From assembly GCA_023229135.1 (NCBI GenBank), contig JALNZT010000014.1:22490-86489 (forward strand): a DNA stretch of 64,000 bases, read 5' to 3'. The notes under the pieces were generated by a model that saw nothing but the letters and a program-made list of their open reading frames with translations, was not told the DNA's origin and ran no database searches. Positions 26,332 to 35,330 of the stretch are shown here, one piece after another. The translations under genes were made by a program, and so were the position numbers. This stretch comes from Bacteroidales bacterium. Lineage in GTDB: Bacteria > Bacteroidota > Bacteroidia > Bacteroidales > F082. Numbering within the stretch: position 1 is the stretch's first letter; each line of letters begins with the position of its first letter.

Positions 26332-28260
26332 ATGATTCACTTCCCTTACACCAAACGTATTCCATTACCGCTATTGCTACTGTTTCGCCTGTTTGTGGTG
26401 CTGTTGCTGATGGGTTTGAGCCGTTGGGTTTTTTATATCTTCAACCAAAGCAGCTTCGCACAAATCGGCTTTTGGGAACTTATGAAGCTGTTTTTTGTCG
26501 GGATACGTTTTGATATTTCTGCTATCGCGATGGTCAACGTGCTGCTTATCTTGCTGATGGCCATCCCGACGGGGATAAAATACACGCCGCTTTACACTAA
26601 GATTACAAATTATATTTACATCTGGTTCAACGCTATAGCCATTGGCGCAAACCTGATTGACGTGATTTATTTCCGGTATATTTCAAAGAGAACAACCGGT
26701 GAGCTGTGGCAATTTTTTGGTAATTCAAGCGAAAATACTGTCCAGCTGATGTTGCAATTTATCACCGACTTCTGGTATATGTGGGTGATTTGGCTGGTAT
26801 TTTTGTGGCTGCTTGTAAAATCGAGCCGAATTTTTGTACCGCATTTTCCGTCGGCCATACGCACTAAAAAATGGTATTTCACGCAAAGTATATTTCTCAT
26901 TTTCAGCCTGGCATTTATTGTTGTCGCTACCCGTGGCGGTTTTCAGCTAAAGCCTATTAGCCTTGTAAATGCGGGAAATTACACCTCAAGCCAAAACATT
27001 CCTTTAGTCCTTAATACGCCTTTTTCGATTATAAAAACCCTTGGAAAGCAACAACTTGACACCAAAAGCTATTTTGACGAAAAAGAATTGCAAGCAATTT
27101 ACACACCGGTTCATACAAAAACGGCGGTAAATTTTGCCGGAGCAAAAAGCCTGCAAAAACCCAATATCATTATTATTATTCTGGAAAGTTTCGGGCGCGA
27201 AAAAATCCAGTTTTATAACCCACAAACGCAGGGTAGCATCACGCCATTTTTAGACAGTTTGTTGGCGCGAAGCCTTGCCTTTAACGGCTGGGCCAACGGA
27301 CGGCGTTCCATTGAAGCGCTGCCGGCTATTCTGGCCGGAATTCCGTCACTGATGCCGATTGATTATCCCAGCTCGGCTTATGCCGGAAACAGGCTGAAAG
27401 GCTTGGGAACACTGCTTAAAGCAGAGGCATATCAGACGGCATTTTTTCATGGTGGCAACAATGGCACCATGCATTTTGATGCTAGCGCTAAAACGCTTGG
27501 CTTTGATGCTTATTTTGGCCGAAACGAATACGCTAATGAGTCCGATTTCGATGGGCGCTGGGGTATTTTTGATGACGCATTTTTTAGCTATACAGTTGAC
27601 GAAATGAGCCGGTTTGAACTGCCTTTTGCTGCAGTTTTGTTCTCGCTTTCATCACACCATCCTTTTACGCTGCCCGACGGATTTGAAGCACAGAAAAACC
27701 TCAGCCCTTTTGAAAATAGCATGCTTTATACGGATTTCGCGCTACGTAATTTCTTTGCGAAGGCGTCGCAGCAAAGCTGGTTTCAAAACAGCGTCTTCGT
27801 AATCACCGCAGATCACACCCATCCCGAACCTGAAACATCCTGGTTTAAAAACAGTTTGGGAATTTACGCCATTCCACTGGCGCTATTTAGCCCGAAATTA
27901 GAAGCCCACGGACCTCAAACAAAAATGGCACAGCATACTGATATTATGCCGACAGTGCTCTCCTTGATTAATTATCCGGAGGATTTTCTTGCTTTTGGAA
28001 ATAACCTACTGGATACCAATGCTTCAAGCTGGCATATCAGTTATATCAACCAAAGCTATCAGCTAAACGACGGAAACTATTTTTTGCAATTTGACGGCTC
28101 AAAAACTACAGGTTTTTATGCGCTTGCTAACGATTCGTTGCTTCAAAACGACTTGAAAGAGCAGCAGTTACCAGTACAAAAAGCTATGGAAGAGCAACTC
28201 AAAGCTATCCTACAGCAATATAATAACAGGATGATTACCAACAATTTATTTGTCAAATAA
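26332..28260 (+). CDS. LtaS/sulfatase-family membrane phosphotransferase
   Basis: 642 residues: about five N-terminal membrane helices (to ~residue 205), then a periplasmic alkaline-phosphatase-superfamily domain. Metal and nucleophile sites are visible: Glu285 in IIIILESFGRE, the probable nucleophile Ser326 in NGRRSIEALPAILAGIP (Thr in Gram-positive LtaS), and Asp494-His495 in ITADHTHPE. Family members move phosphoglycerol or phosphoethanolamine onto glycans or lipids. The next gene, a lipid kinase, overlaps by one base, which supports a role in envelope lipid or glycan modification. The exact acceptor is unknown. Confidence 0.9.
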   Translation: MIHFPYTKRIPLPLLLLFRLFVVLLLMGLSRWVFYIFNQSSFAQIGFWELMKLFFVGIRFDISAIAMVNVLLILLMAIPTGIKYTPLYTKITNYIYIWFNAIAIGANLIDVIYFRYISKRTTGELWQFFGNSSENTVQLMLQFITDFWYMWVIWLVFLWLLVKSSRIFVPHFPSAIRTKKWYFTQSIFLIFSLAFIVVATRGGFQLKPISLVNAGNYTSSQNIPLVLNTPFSIIKTLGKQQLDTKSYFDEKELQAIYTPVHTKTAVNFAGAKSLQKPNIIIIILESFGREKIQFYNPQTQGSITPFLDSLLARSLAFNGWANGRRSIEALPAILAGIPSLMPIDYPSSAYAGNRLKGLGTLLKAEAYQTAFFHGGNNGTMHFDASAKTLGFDAYFGRNEYANESDFDGRWGIFDDAFFSYTVDEMSRFELPFAAVLFSLSSHHPFTLPDGFEAQKNLSPFENSMLYTDFALRNFFAKASQQSWFQNSVFVITADHTHPEPETSWFKNSLGIYAIPLALFSPKLEAHGPQTKMAQHTDIMPTVLSLINYPEDFLAFGNNLLDTNASSWHISYINQSYQLNDGNYFLQFDGSKTTGFYALANDSLLQNDLKEQQLPVQKAMEEQLKAILQQYNNRMITNNLFVK

Positions 28261-29162
28261 TGAAGAAAAAGAAGCTCCTGTTTATTGTCAACCCAATTTC
28301 GGGCAGCAGCCATAAAGAAAGCTTCCCTGGTTTAGTAGATAGCCTGCTCGATAAATCTAAATACGACTACGAGATCAAATACACAGAAAGGGCTGGCCAT
28401 GCATCGGAAATCAGCAAGACAGCAGTAGCCGAGAATGTAGATGTGGTAGTTGCTGTGGGCGGCGACGGCACCATTAATGAGGTAGCGCGCTGTTTGGTAA
28501 ACACAACAACACAACTGGGAATTATTCCGAGCGGATCGGGTAATGGCTTGGCCCGCCATTTGAACATCCCACTAAATTTTGAAGGTGCTTTACGCTTGAT
28601 CAACAAGGGCGTTTGCAGCAAAATTGATACCGCAACTATCCATGATGAGGTTTTTATCAGTATTGCCGGTGTGGGATTTGATGCGCTGGTAGCCAAACTT
28701 TTTGCGGAAAATACCAATCGTGGATTTTTCACCTATTTTAAGATTGTGGCAGCCAAATTTCAGTCGTACAAACCCAAACATTATACCTTAATTTTAGACA
28801 ACAAAACCACTATTGAAACAGACGCGCTTTTCATTGCCTTCGCCAACTCCAGCCAGTTTGGTTACAACACAACCATAGCGCCCGAAGCCAAGCTAAATGA
28901 CGGGCTTTTAGACGTTTGTGTAGTTGAAAAACCGCCTATTTTTGAGATGCCGCTCATCATCAATTTGCTGTTGCTCAAACGCATACATAAGTCAAAGTTT
29001 GTGCAGATTTATAAAGCCTCAGAAATTTTGGTGAAGCGCAATAAAAACCGGACGATCAACCTGGATGGTGAGCCGCTGAAACTCAAGAAAAACCTGAAGA
29101 TACAGGTAAACCCTTTAAGTTTAAATGTATTAATGCCAAAGACTTATGAAGAAGAAATCTAA
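28260..29162 (+). CDS. Diacylglycerol/lipid kinase family protein (YegS/DgkB-like)
   Basis: 300 residues. The DAGK catalytic signatures are VNPISGSSHK (10-19), VGGDGTINEVARCL with the GGDGT motif at 67-71, and the PSGSGNGLARHL motif. It phosphorylates a lipid alcohol such as diacylglycerol with ATP at the inner membrane face. Recycling of diacylglycerol released by the upstream LtaS-like enzyme would fit, as in Gram-positive LtaS-DgkB, but this is inference. The start overlaps the previous stop by one base (TAATG) and the end overlaps the SUI1 gene by 17 bases. Confidence 0.92.
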   Translation: MKKKKLLFIVNPISGSSHKESFPGLVDSLLDKSKYDYEIKYTERAGHASEISKTAVAENVDVVVAVGGDGTINEVARCLVNTTTQLGIIPSGSGNGLARHLNIPLNFEGALRLINKGVCSKIDTATIHDEVFISIAGVGFDALVAKLFAENTNRGFFTYFKIVAAKFQSYKPKHYTLILDNKTTIETDALFIAFANSSQFGYNTTIAPEAKLNDGLLDVCVVEKPPIFEMPLIINLLLLKRIHKSKFVQIYKASEILVKRNKNRTINLDGEPLKLKKNLKIQVNPLSLNVLMPKTYEEEI

Positions 29163-29484
29163 TGAAGAACTGGTTTATTCCACCAATTCCAATCTCAACT
29201 TTGAAGCAGAGGAAACACAAACCGAAACCCTAAAACCTTCGCAGCAGAAGCTCCGTATTTTTCTGGATAAAAAGCAGCGCGGCGGCAAAAAAGTAAGCCT
29301 GATTAGCGGTTTTGTGGGCAATGAAAGCGACATACAGGAGTTGGGCAAATCTCTGAAATCCAGTTGCGGAACGGGTGGCAGCGTAAAAGACGGCGAAATA
29401 TTAATTCAAGGCGATTTCAGGGATCGGCTGCTTGAGCTGCTATTAAAAAAAGGCTATTCGCAAACAAAAAAAGCTGGTGGCTGA
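29146..29484 (+). CDS. SUI1/eIF1-like translation factor (YciH family)
   Basis: 112 residues. After a polar ~40-residue N-terminus, the SUI1 domain reads LRIFLDKKQRGGKKVSLISG, then the conserved LGKSLKSSCGTGGSVKDGEI and an IQGDFRDRLLELLLKKGY end. The KxxCGTGG motif is diagnostic. Homologues bind the 30S subunit and affect start selection; E. coli YciH is linked to stress translation. It overlaps both neighbours (17 bases upstream, 1 downstream), so it is part of a coupled run. Confidence 0.93.
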   Translation: MKKKSNEELVYSTNSNLNFEAEETQTETLKPSQQKLRIFLDKKQRGGKKVSLISGFVGNESDIQELGKSLKSSCGTGGSVKDGEILIQGDFRDRLLELLLKKGYSQTKKAGG

Positions 29485-30089
29485 TGTTGGAAGATAACTT
29501 GTCTGATTTTTCTGTCTCCTATTGGGATTCACATTACGGCCAGAGTAAGCCCGGCTGGGACATGGGAAGTGTGTCGCCACCTATTCGAGAATATATTGAT
29601 CAACTGCAAAACAAAAAACTCCGGATTTTAGTTCCTGGAGCCGGCAGAGGTTGGGAGGTAAAATACCTGTTTGAGCAAGGGTTTGAGAATACTTTTCTGC
29701 TCGACTTTTCAAAAAATGCCATCGAACAGTTTCGACTTCTTTGTCCACAATTCCCTGATTCAAATATCATTAACGATGATTTCTTCACACATAACAGCCA
29801 TTACGACCTGGTTTTAGAACAGACGTTTTTCAGCTCGCTGATCCCCGGTAGACGAATAAATTATGTTCAAAAAATGCATCAACTACTAAAACCTGATGGC
29901 AAGCTTTGCGGCTTACTTTTTAACCATAAATTTGAAAACACGGAACCACCCTTTGGTGATACGGTGGATATTTATGAAAGGCTTTTCAGAAATTATTTTC
30001 AGTTTGAGCACTTTGAAATAGCCTACAACTCTATTAAACCGCGTGCCGGGAGAGAAATATTTTTTCTTCTAAAAAAAATTGATTTGTAA
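29484..30089 (+). CDS. TPMT-type SAM-dependent methyltransferase
   Basis: 201 residues. The start YWDSHYGQSKPGWDMGSVSP is typical of the TPMT (thiopurine S-methyltransferase-like) family. The SAM loop is VPGAGRGWEVKYL, followed by FLLDFSKNAIEQF and LVLEQTFFSSLIP. Bacterial members methylate thiols, selenium or tellurium compounds, or halides. The substrate here cannot be read from sequence. Its ATG overlaps the SUI1 stop by one base. Confidence 0.9.
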   Translation: MLEDNLSDFSVSYWDSHYGQSKPGWDMGSVSPPIREYIDQLQNKKLRILVPGAGRGWEVKYLFEQGFENTFLLDFSKNAIEQFRLLCPQFPDSNIINDDFFTHNSHYDLVLEQTFFSSLIPGRRINYVQKMHQLLKPDGKLCGLLFNHKFENTEPPFGDTVDIYERLFRNYFQFEHFEIAYNSIKPRAGREIFFLLKKIDL

Positions 30090-30108
30090 AATTGTCTTAG
30101 AATTCTGT

Positions 30109-30116
30109 ATATTCGC
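30109..30116 (+). promoter_or_regulatory. Weak -7 box candidate
   Basis: TATATTCG differs from TAnnTTTG by one base and lies 37 bases before the ATG at 30153. A TTTG at 30083-30086 could be a -33 element with a somewhat long 22-base spacer. Confidence 0.25.
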
Positions 30117-30152
30117 CTTTAAATTGAGACAACTATTAAAATATTGAAATCT

Positions 30153-30857
30153 ATGGAAAAACATACCTTATCATCCATTGGCGTTATTTCTAAGAAAGAA
30201 AACCTGGCTTCTGTTGAACACGAAACCTACACAAACGCGCTTATCCTTGAATCGTTATACCCTTTTCCGGGCTACAATGGCACTACCGTTCCTGACCGAA
30301 CCGATCCAAAATCACTTTTCCTTATTACCAAGTTTATCTATGGCGACGATAAAGTCATCCGCAGTGTAAAAAACATCAAGAAAAATTTCCCGCATTTCTT
30401 CGATGGTACGCCGAGTTTGATCAACCTTTTCAACAAACCAGCCGGTGCCATCCGCCTGAAATATCTGCCTTACAACTTGGTTGGCGAGCTGGTTGAAGCT
30501 TTCAGGGAGCAGGGCATTTCCTTTGCCAAAGCACGCCAGGTAAACAGTTATTCCTCCATCATTAAAATCTCTAAATATTTTAATATAGAGCGAATCAGTG
30601 AAGGAATTTGGCACGATAGCAACTGGAAAGAAATGTATTACATCAGTTTGCCTGTTCAGCTGCGCTGGAATTCTTTCGAGAAAATCACCAGCAGCATCAA
30701 GCATAATGTGGAGGATAATAATTTCGATGCTGCCCTCACGACAATGTACGACAACGAAGGCGTTTGTGATTTTGTGCGTATATACGACGAAGTATGCTGC
30801 CAGGGCAAACTCTTGTTTATTCAGGAAAAATACCTCGACGCCATTAAATATTTATAA
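30153..30857 (+). CDS. Conserved-looking protein of unknown function
   Basis: 234 residues from the ATG at 30153 (a TTG at 30144 would add three). No signal peptide or membrane helix. It is mixed alpha/beta with segments such as NALILESLYPFPGYNGTTVP, IRSVKNIKKNFPHFFDGTPS, LPYNLVGELVEAFREQGISF and RISEGIWHDSNWKEMYYIS. It has balanced codon use and a promoter-like leader, so it is very likely a real gene. I do not recognise a family. The mscS-like gene begins 25 bases later, so the two may be co-transcribed. Confidence 0.8.
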   Translation: MEKHTLSSIGVISKKENLASVEHETYTNALILESLYPFPGYNGTTVPDRTDPKSLFLITKFIYGDDKVIRSVKNIKKNFPHFFDGTPSLINLFNKPAGAIRLKYLPYNLVGELVEAFREQGISFAKARQVNSYSSIIKISKYFNIERISEGIWHDSNWKEMYYISLPVQLRWNSFEKITSSIKHNVEDNNFDAALTTMYDNEGVCDFVRIYDEVCCQGKLLFIQEKYLDAIKYL

Positions 30858-30882
30858 ACTATTTTGTTAAACGCATTTTTTC

Positions 30883-32199
30883 ATGTTTGAGTGGACCATT
30901 GACATTTTTAAACGTTTTGCACTATCTCTAAAACTTAATGAATATTACGCTAATTTATTAGCTGAAAGCATTGCTTTTGTGGGCCTTTTCGTAGTAGCAA
31001 TAGTTACTTATTACCTGACCAGGTTTATCATTAAGCGAACTATTTATCAGTTTATCAAGCGGTCGAAAACCAGTTTCGATGATATCCTGATGAAAAACAA
31101 AGTTATTTCTCGTGCTTCTTTGCTGGTTCCCTCTTATATACTCAATGAGTTTGCAGATGAAACATTGCCCAGCTTCCCGGCTGCAGCAGATTTTGTGCAG
31201 GATACCATTGAAGTGTATGTGATTTTCGTGGTTGCCTTTATCCTTGACGCAGTAATATCCTCTATCAACGATTTTTACAACACTTTTGAAGTCTCGAAAA
31301 GCAAGCCCATCAAAGGCTTAACCCAGGTTTTTAAAATCATTATTTACATCATTGCATCACTGCTAATTATTGCCACGCTTATTGGCAAGGATGTTGGCAA
31401 TCTCATCCTTGGTTTAGGAACACTTTCCGCTGTAATGATGTTGGTTTTCAGAGATCCCATCTTGGGTTTTGTTGGTGGCATTCAACTTACGCTCAATGAT
31501 ATGGTACGCATCGGCGACTGGATCAGTATGCCTAAATTTGGTGCTGATGGCGACGTGCTCGAAATCACACTAACGACCGTGAAAGTTCAAAATTGGGATA
31601 AAACTATTACCACAATTCCCACATATTCTATGGTTTCAGATTACTTCACCAATTGGCGAGGCATGTCAGAATCCGGCGGGCGGCGTATCAAACGACATAT
31701 CAATATTGATATGGCCAGCGTAAGTTTTTGCACACCCGAAATGCTCGAAAAGTATAAGCATTTCCAACTTATTAGCGACTATATAACCAAAAAAGAATCG
31801 GAAATAGAAAAATTTAATGCTTCCAACAAAATTGACGCTTCCAATCTTGTCAATGGCAGGCGCCAAACTAATCTTGGTGTTTTCAGGGCTTATCTGCGCA
31901 CCTATTTTGAAAACCATCCACGGGTAAATCAGGAAATGACGATTATCGTGAGACAGTTGCAGCCCACCGAATTAGGCATTCCGCTAGAGGTTTATCTTTT
32001 TAGCAAAAACCAGGCATGGGTAGCTTATGAAGAACTGCAAAGTGATGTTTTTGACCATATTCTGGCGGTCATACCCAAGTTTGATCTGCGCGTGTTTCAG
32101 GCACCTTCGGATGCTAGCCTGAGCAAACTGACTGAAGTTTTTCTACAAGTTAGAGATCAGGAAAAAGAGCAAGAAAAAGTACCAGAAAAAACAGCTTAG
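30883..32199 (+). CDS. Mechanosensitive ion channel, MscS family (YbdG-like)
   Basis: 438 residues. Membrane helices at ~22-45, ~95-120 and ~148-168 precede the pore-lining helix rich in small residues (LILGLGTLSAVMMLVFRDPI, ~175-195) and the beta domain (FVGGIQLTLNDMVRIGDWIS, then KVQNWDKTITTIPTYSMVSD). The cytoplasmic part is long, as in YbdG/MscM, with a charged tail (QEKEQEKVPEK). It opens on membrane tension to release solutes in hypo-osmotic shock. The NWDKTITTIPTY motif is typical. Confidence 0.93.
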   Translation: MFEWTIDIFKRFALSLKLNEYYANLLAESIAFVGLFVVAIVTYYLTRFIIKRTIYQFIKRSKTSFDDILMKNKVISRASLLVPSYILNEFADETLPSFPAAADFVQDTIEVYVIFVVAFILDAVISSINDFYNTFEVSKSKPIKGLTQVFKIIIYIIASLLIIATLIGKDVGNLILGLGTLSAVMMLVFRDPILGFVGGIQLTLNDMVRIGDWISMPKFGADGDVLEITLTTVKVQNWDKTITTIPTYSMVSDYFTNWRGMSESGGRRIKRHINIDMASVSFCTPEMLEKYKHFQLISDYITKKESEIEKFNASNKIDASNLVNGRRQTNLGVFRAYLRTYFENHPRVNQEMTIIVRQLQPTELGIPLEVYLFSKNQAWVAYEELQSDVFDHILAVIPKFDLRVFQAPSDASLSKLTEVFLQVRDQEKEQEKVPEKTA

Positions 32200-32526
32200 T
32201 GTTAAATGATTTCCTTGTCTTCCTCAATCTTCATACATCCTTGTTTATCAGTTTGTTATGAATTTTTAATAATAAATTTTAATATTTTTTTCTAAAAACT
32301 TGTTTTACAAAAAATAAAAATAGTAAAATTGCACTTTATAATTTAAACAACTCTACTATAGTTACTTTAAGTGATAGCTCAAACAAGAATAATGAGACAG
32401 CTTATGCCACTTAATTGGCATTTATTCCATAAGCTATGCCGGATTTATAATTAGTAATTAATCCTTATCCTTATATCCATTCAGTTTATTTTTCACATTA
32501 TCCATTCAAAACGTAAATTTAGAACC
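32200..32526. other. AT-rich intergenic region with an inverted repeat
   Basis: About 330 very AT-rich bases. The one structure is a nested inverted repeat: AGCTTATG (32399-32406) pairs with CATAAGCT (32428-32435), and inside it TGCCA (32405-32409) with TGGCA (32416-32420). It has no U-tract, so it is more likely a binding site or leader structure of the next gene than a terminator. Confidence 0.4.
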
Positions 32527-32736
32527 ATGAAATCTGAGAAGAAAAAGTCACGTACATTTGAAAAGCCAGATGATGACTTAGTTAGAAAACATGTAACAAA
32601 GACAACGGGCAAACGCGATAGAAAAATCTCCATCTACAATCCTACTGATGAAGATGATGAAGCTTATGAAAGCTTTGACGAGCTGCTCGAATTCGATCCC
32701 GACGATTATGATGAAAACGATGAAGATGACTTTTAG
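32527..32736 (+). CDS. Small acidic protein, function unknown
   Basis: 69 residues. The N-terminal half is basic (SEKKKSRTFEKPDDDLVRKH, KTTGKRDRKISIYN); the C-terminal half is strongly acidic (DEDDEAYESF to DDYDENDEDDF). No membrane or signal segment. Such polarity suggests a disordered, possibly nucleic-acid or ribosome-associated protein, but this is a guess. Preceded by a long AT-rich leader and followed by a strong terminator, so it looks like its own transcription unit. Confidence 0.65.
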   Translation: MKSEKKKSRTFEKPDDDLVRKHVTKTTGKRDRKISIYNPTDEDDEAYESFDELLEFDPDDYDENDEDDF

Positions 32737-32949
32737 TGCGAAATAAAAAGCACTGCAAAGTGATTTTAGTATAGGGTCTTTTTCGAAACAACTTGCACCA
32801 TTTCCGGTTGTTCTTTCGCTTGCCAGCAGTGATTTAAAACCCGTTTTAGCTTTGCTTTACCGGTGTTTTTGCTTTGTTTGTAAACAAGATACTATTGGAT
32901 ATTTTGTGCGTCTTATCCCGGAATTGATGCCTGATAGTCTAAAAGCAAA

Positions 32950-32982
32950 AAAGCCCTACTTATAGTTTATAAGTAGGGCTTT
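32950..32982. terminator. Strong bidirectional terminator
   Basis: A perfect 15-bp stem (AAAGCCCTACTTATA and complement) with a 3-base GTT loop. It is flanked by TTATTTTTTA on the plus side and by TTTTTTGCTTTT on the minus side. It ends the convergent small acidic gene and the M3 peptidase gene. Confidence 0.85.
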
Positions 32983-33000
32983 ATTTTTTACAAGGAATTA

Positions 33001-35118
33001 CTATTTAGTAATTCCTCTATTTTTCAAGAGGGCATCTTTCGTAGGTTTTTTTCCTCTGAAAGCTATGTAAAGTTCCATTGGGTCAGCGGTACCGCCACGT
33101 GCCAATATATTTTCGCGGTATAAAGCTGCTGTTTTCTGATCGAAGATTCCGTTTTCTTTAAAGGCTTCAAAAGCGTCGCTGTCAAGCACTTCAGACCAGA
33201 TATAGCTATAGTAGCCAGCTGAATAGCCTCCGGAGAAAATATGACTGAAATAAGGACTTCTGTATCTCACCACAATTTCAGGAATCAAACCACTTTCTGA
33301 AAGTGAGGCGTTTTCAAAGGCTATTGCGTCAAAGGTTTCGGTACCGTCGATGGTATGCCAATCCATATCCAGCGCAGCAGCTGATAAAAACTCTGCCATT
33401 GAAAAGCCCTGGTTGAAAGTACTGCTTTTCTGCATTTTGTCTATCAAGGCTGTTGGAATCACTTCGCCGGTTTCATAATGTTTAGCGTAAAAAGCCATCA
33501 CTTCAGGTTCGCCAGCCCAATGTTCCATAATCTGTGAAGGTAGCTCAACAAAGTCGCGTGGAACGCTTGTTCCGCTGAGGCTGTTGTAGGTGCAATTAGA
33601 CAGCATGCCATGAAAAGCATGTCCCATTTCGTGGAAAGTAGTCTGTACTTCGTCCCAGCTCAATAGTGCCGGCTTACCGGCCGAAGGAGCAGTAAAGTTA
33701 AAATTAGTGGTGATGATCGGACTAATAAATTCACCATCCTGGGTTCTGGATTGTTTGCGGTAACTACTCATCCAGGCGCCTCCTTGTTTTGAAGCTCGTG
33801 GAAAGAAATCCATAAACAATACAGCAACATGCTTACCATCAGCTTCTAAAACCTCATAAACTTCTACATCTTTGTGGTATTTTGGATAATCGGCGCGAGG
33901 CTCAAAGCGTAAGCCCCAGAGGCGATTTGCGGTCTCAAAAACGCCATCTCTCACATTTTCTAATTTAAAATAAGGGCGCAATGCGGCTTCATCCAGATCG
34001 TATTTTTCTTTGCGCAAAATTTCAGCATAATACCACCAATCCCAAGGCTGTAGCGTGATACCGTCTTTGCGTTTTTTGATAAGTTTTTGCAACTCACCAG
34101 CTTCTTTTTTAGCCATCGGCATGGCAGCGGCAAGCAACTCATCCAACAGCTCATTAACTGTTTCTGGCGTTTTTGCCATATTTCGTTCTAAAACAAAAGC
34201 TGCGTGATTGTCATAACCCAGCAACTTCGCACGTTTTGCCCTAAGAACAGCTATGCGACTCAGCTTTTCTTTGTTGTCAAACTCGTCGTTATTGTCACCC
34301 CGGTTGATGTAGGCCTTGAACATTTCTTCGCGCAACTCCCTATTGTCTGCGTATGTTAATACTGGCAACAGACTGGGTTTTTGCAATGTAAAGACGTATT
34401 TATCAGTGTATCCGGCATCTTTAGCAGCTTCGGCAGCAGCATCCAAGAAATTATCAGGTATGCCTTTTAACCGATTCCGATCTTCAACAACCATTTGATA
34501 TTTATTGGTTTCGGCCAGAACATTGTCGCCAAACTGCAATGAAAGTAATGAAAGCTCTTCGTTAAACTTACGTAGTTCTTGTTGTTCGGCATCACCAAGC
34601 AAAGCACCTCCCCTGACGAAACCTTTGTAAATCTTTTCGAGCAACATTTGCTGTTCTTCACTTAAATCGAAAGCGGCAGCATTGTCGTGAACCGATTTGA
34701 TTCGCTCAAAAAGCGCAGCATTTAGCGTAATATCGTCACTATGTTTTGACATCATTGGCGACATGGTGCGGGCCAATTCCTGCATCGTATCACTGGTAAG
34801 TGATGAACTAAGGTTGTAAAAAACCGAGCTCACCTTGTCTAAAAGCTGGCCACTGCGCTCATAAGCTTCAATTGTATTGTCGAAAGTTGGTGCTTCCTTT
34901 TGATTTACAATAGCATCTATTTCTGCTTTTTGTTCTTCCAGTCCTTTTTGCAGAGCAGGAATATAATGCTCCGTTTTTATCAGGTTGAAAGGCGGAATAC
35001 CATAGGGTGTGGTATATTCCGCAAAAAATGGATTCTCTTTGCTCCTTGATTTTTCAGGCGTTTCACACGCAGTTAAAATGATTGCCATAATCACAAATAA
35101 ATAAAGTTTTCGGATCAT
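33001..35118 (-). CDS. M3-family metallopeptidase (peptidyl-dipeptidase Dcp/oligopeptidase A type), lipoprotein
   Basis: 705 residues from 35118, where the lipoprotein signal begins; it ends LTAC (Cys18). The zinc motif HEMGH is at 496-500 in TTFHEMGHAFHGML, with the third ligand Glu about 28 residues later near FVELPSQIMEHW. A GGYSAGYYSYIWSEVLDSDA end motif fits Dcp. It cleaves short peptides, and the lipid anchor puts it in the periplasm. A longer reading from 35181 adds residues upstream of the signal and is rejected. It ends at the strong terminator at 32950. Confidence 0.93.
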   Translation of the reverse strand: MIRKLYLFVIMAIILTACETPEKSRSKENPFFAEYTTPYGIPPFNLIKTEHYIPALQKGLEEQKAEIDAIVNQKEAPTFDNTIEAYERSGQLLDKVSSVFYNLSSSLTSDTMQELARTMSPMMSKHSDDITLNAALFERIKSVHDNAAAFDLSEEQQMLLEKIYKGFVRGGALLGDAEQQELRKFNEELSLLSLQFGDNVLAETNKYQMVVEDRNRLKGIPDNFLDAAAEAAKDAGYTDKYVFTLQKPSLLPVLTYADNRELREEMFKAYINRGDNNDEFDNKEKLSRIAVLRAKRAKLLGYDNHAAFVLERNMAKTPETVNELLDELLAAAMPMAKKEAGELQKLIKKRKDGITLQPWDWWYYAEILRKEKYDLDEAALRPYFKLENVRDGVFETANRLWGLRFEPRADYPKYHKDVEVYEVLEADGKHVAVLFMDFFPRASKQGGAWMSSYRKQSRTQDGEFISPIITTNFNFTAPSAGKPALLSWDEVQTTFHEMGHAFHGMLSNCTYNSLSGTSVPRDFVELPSQIMEHWAGEPEVMAFYAKHYETGEVIPTALIDKMQKSSTFNQGFSMAEFLSAAALDMDWHTIDGTETFDAIAFENASLSESGLIPEIVVRYRSPYFSHIFSGGYSAGYYSYIWSEVLDSDAFEAFKENGIFDQKTAALYRENILARGGTADPMELYIAFRGKKPTKDALLKNRGITK

Positions 35119-35330
35119 AATAAAGATTTTGATGGTTAAGAGTAAACTGAATTTTGTTAAATCTAAAAAATAACTTACCAAAAAAGCATTTCTATTTTGG
35201 CGAACTAAATTAGTACAATTTACTTATTCCCTAACATTCAGTCAGCTAATGGTCTAAATTCCAAAGATATCGGATAGACGCTAAAGTTAGTTTTTTATCT
35301 GAGAAAGTGTATTTATCAGAAAAGTCCAAC

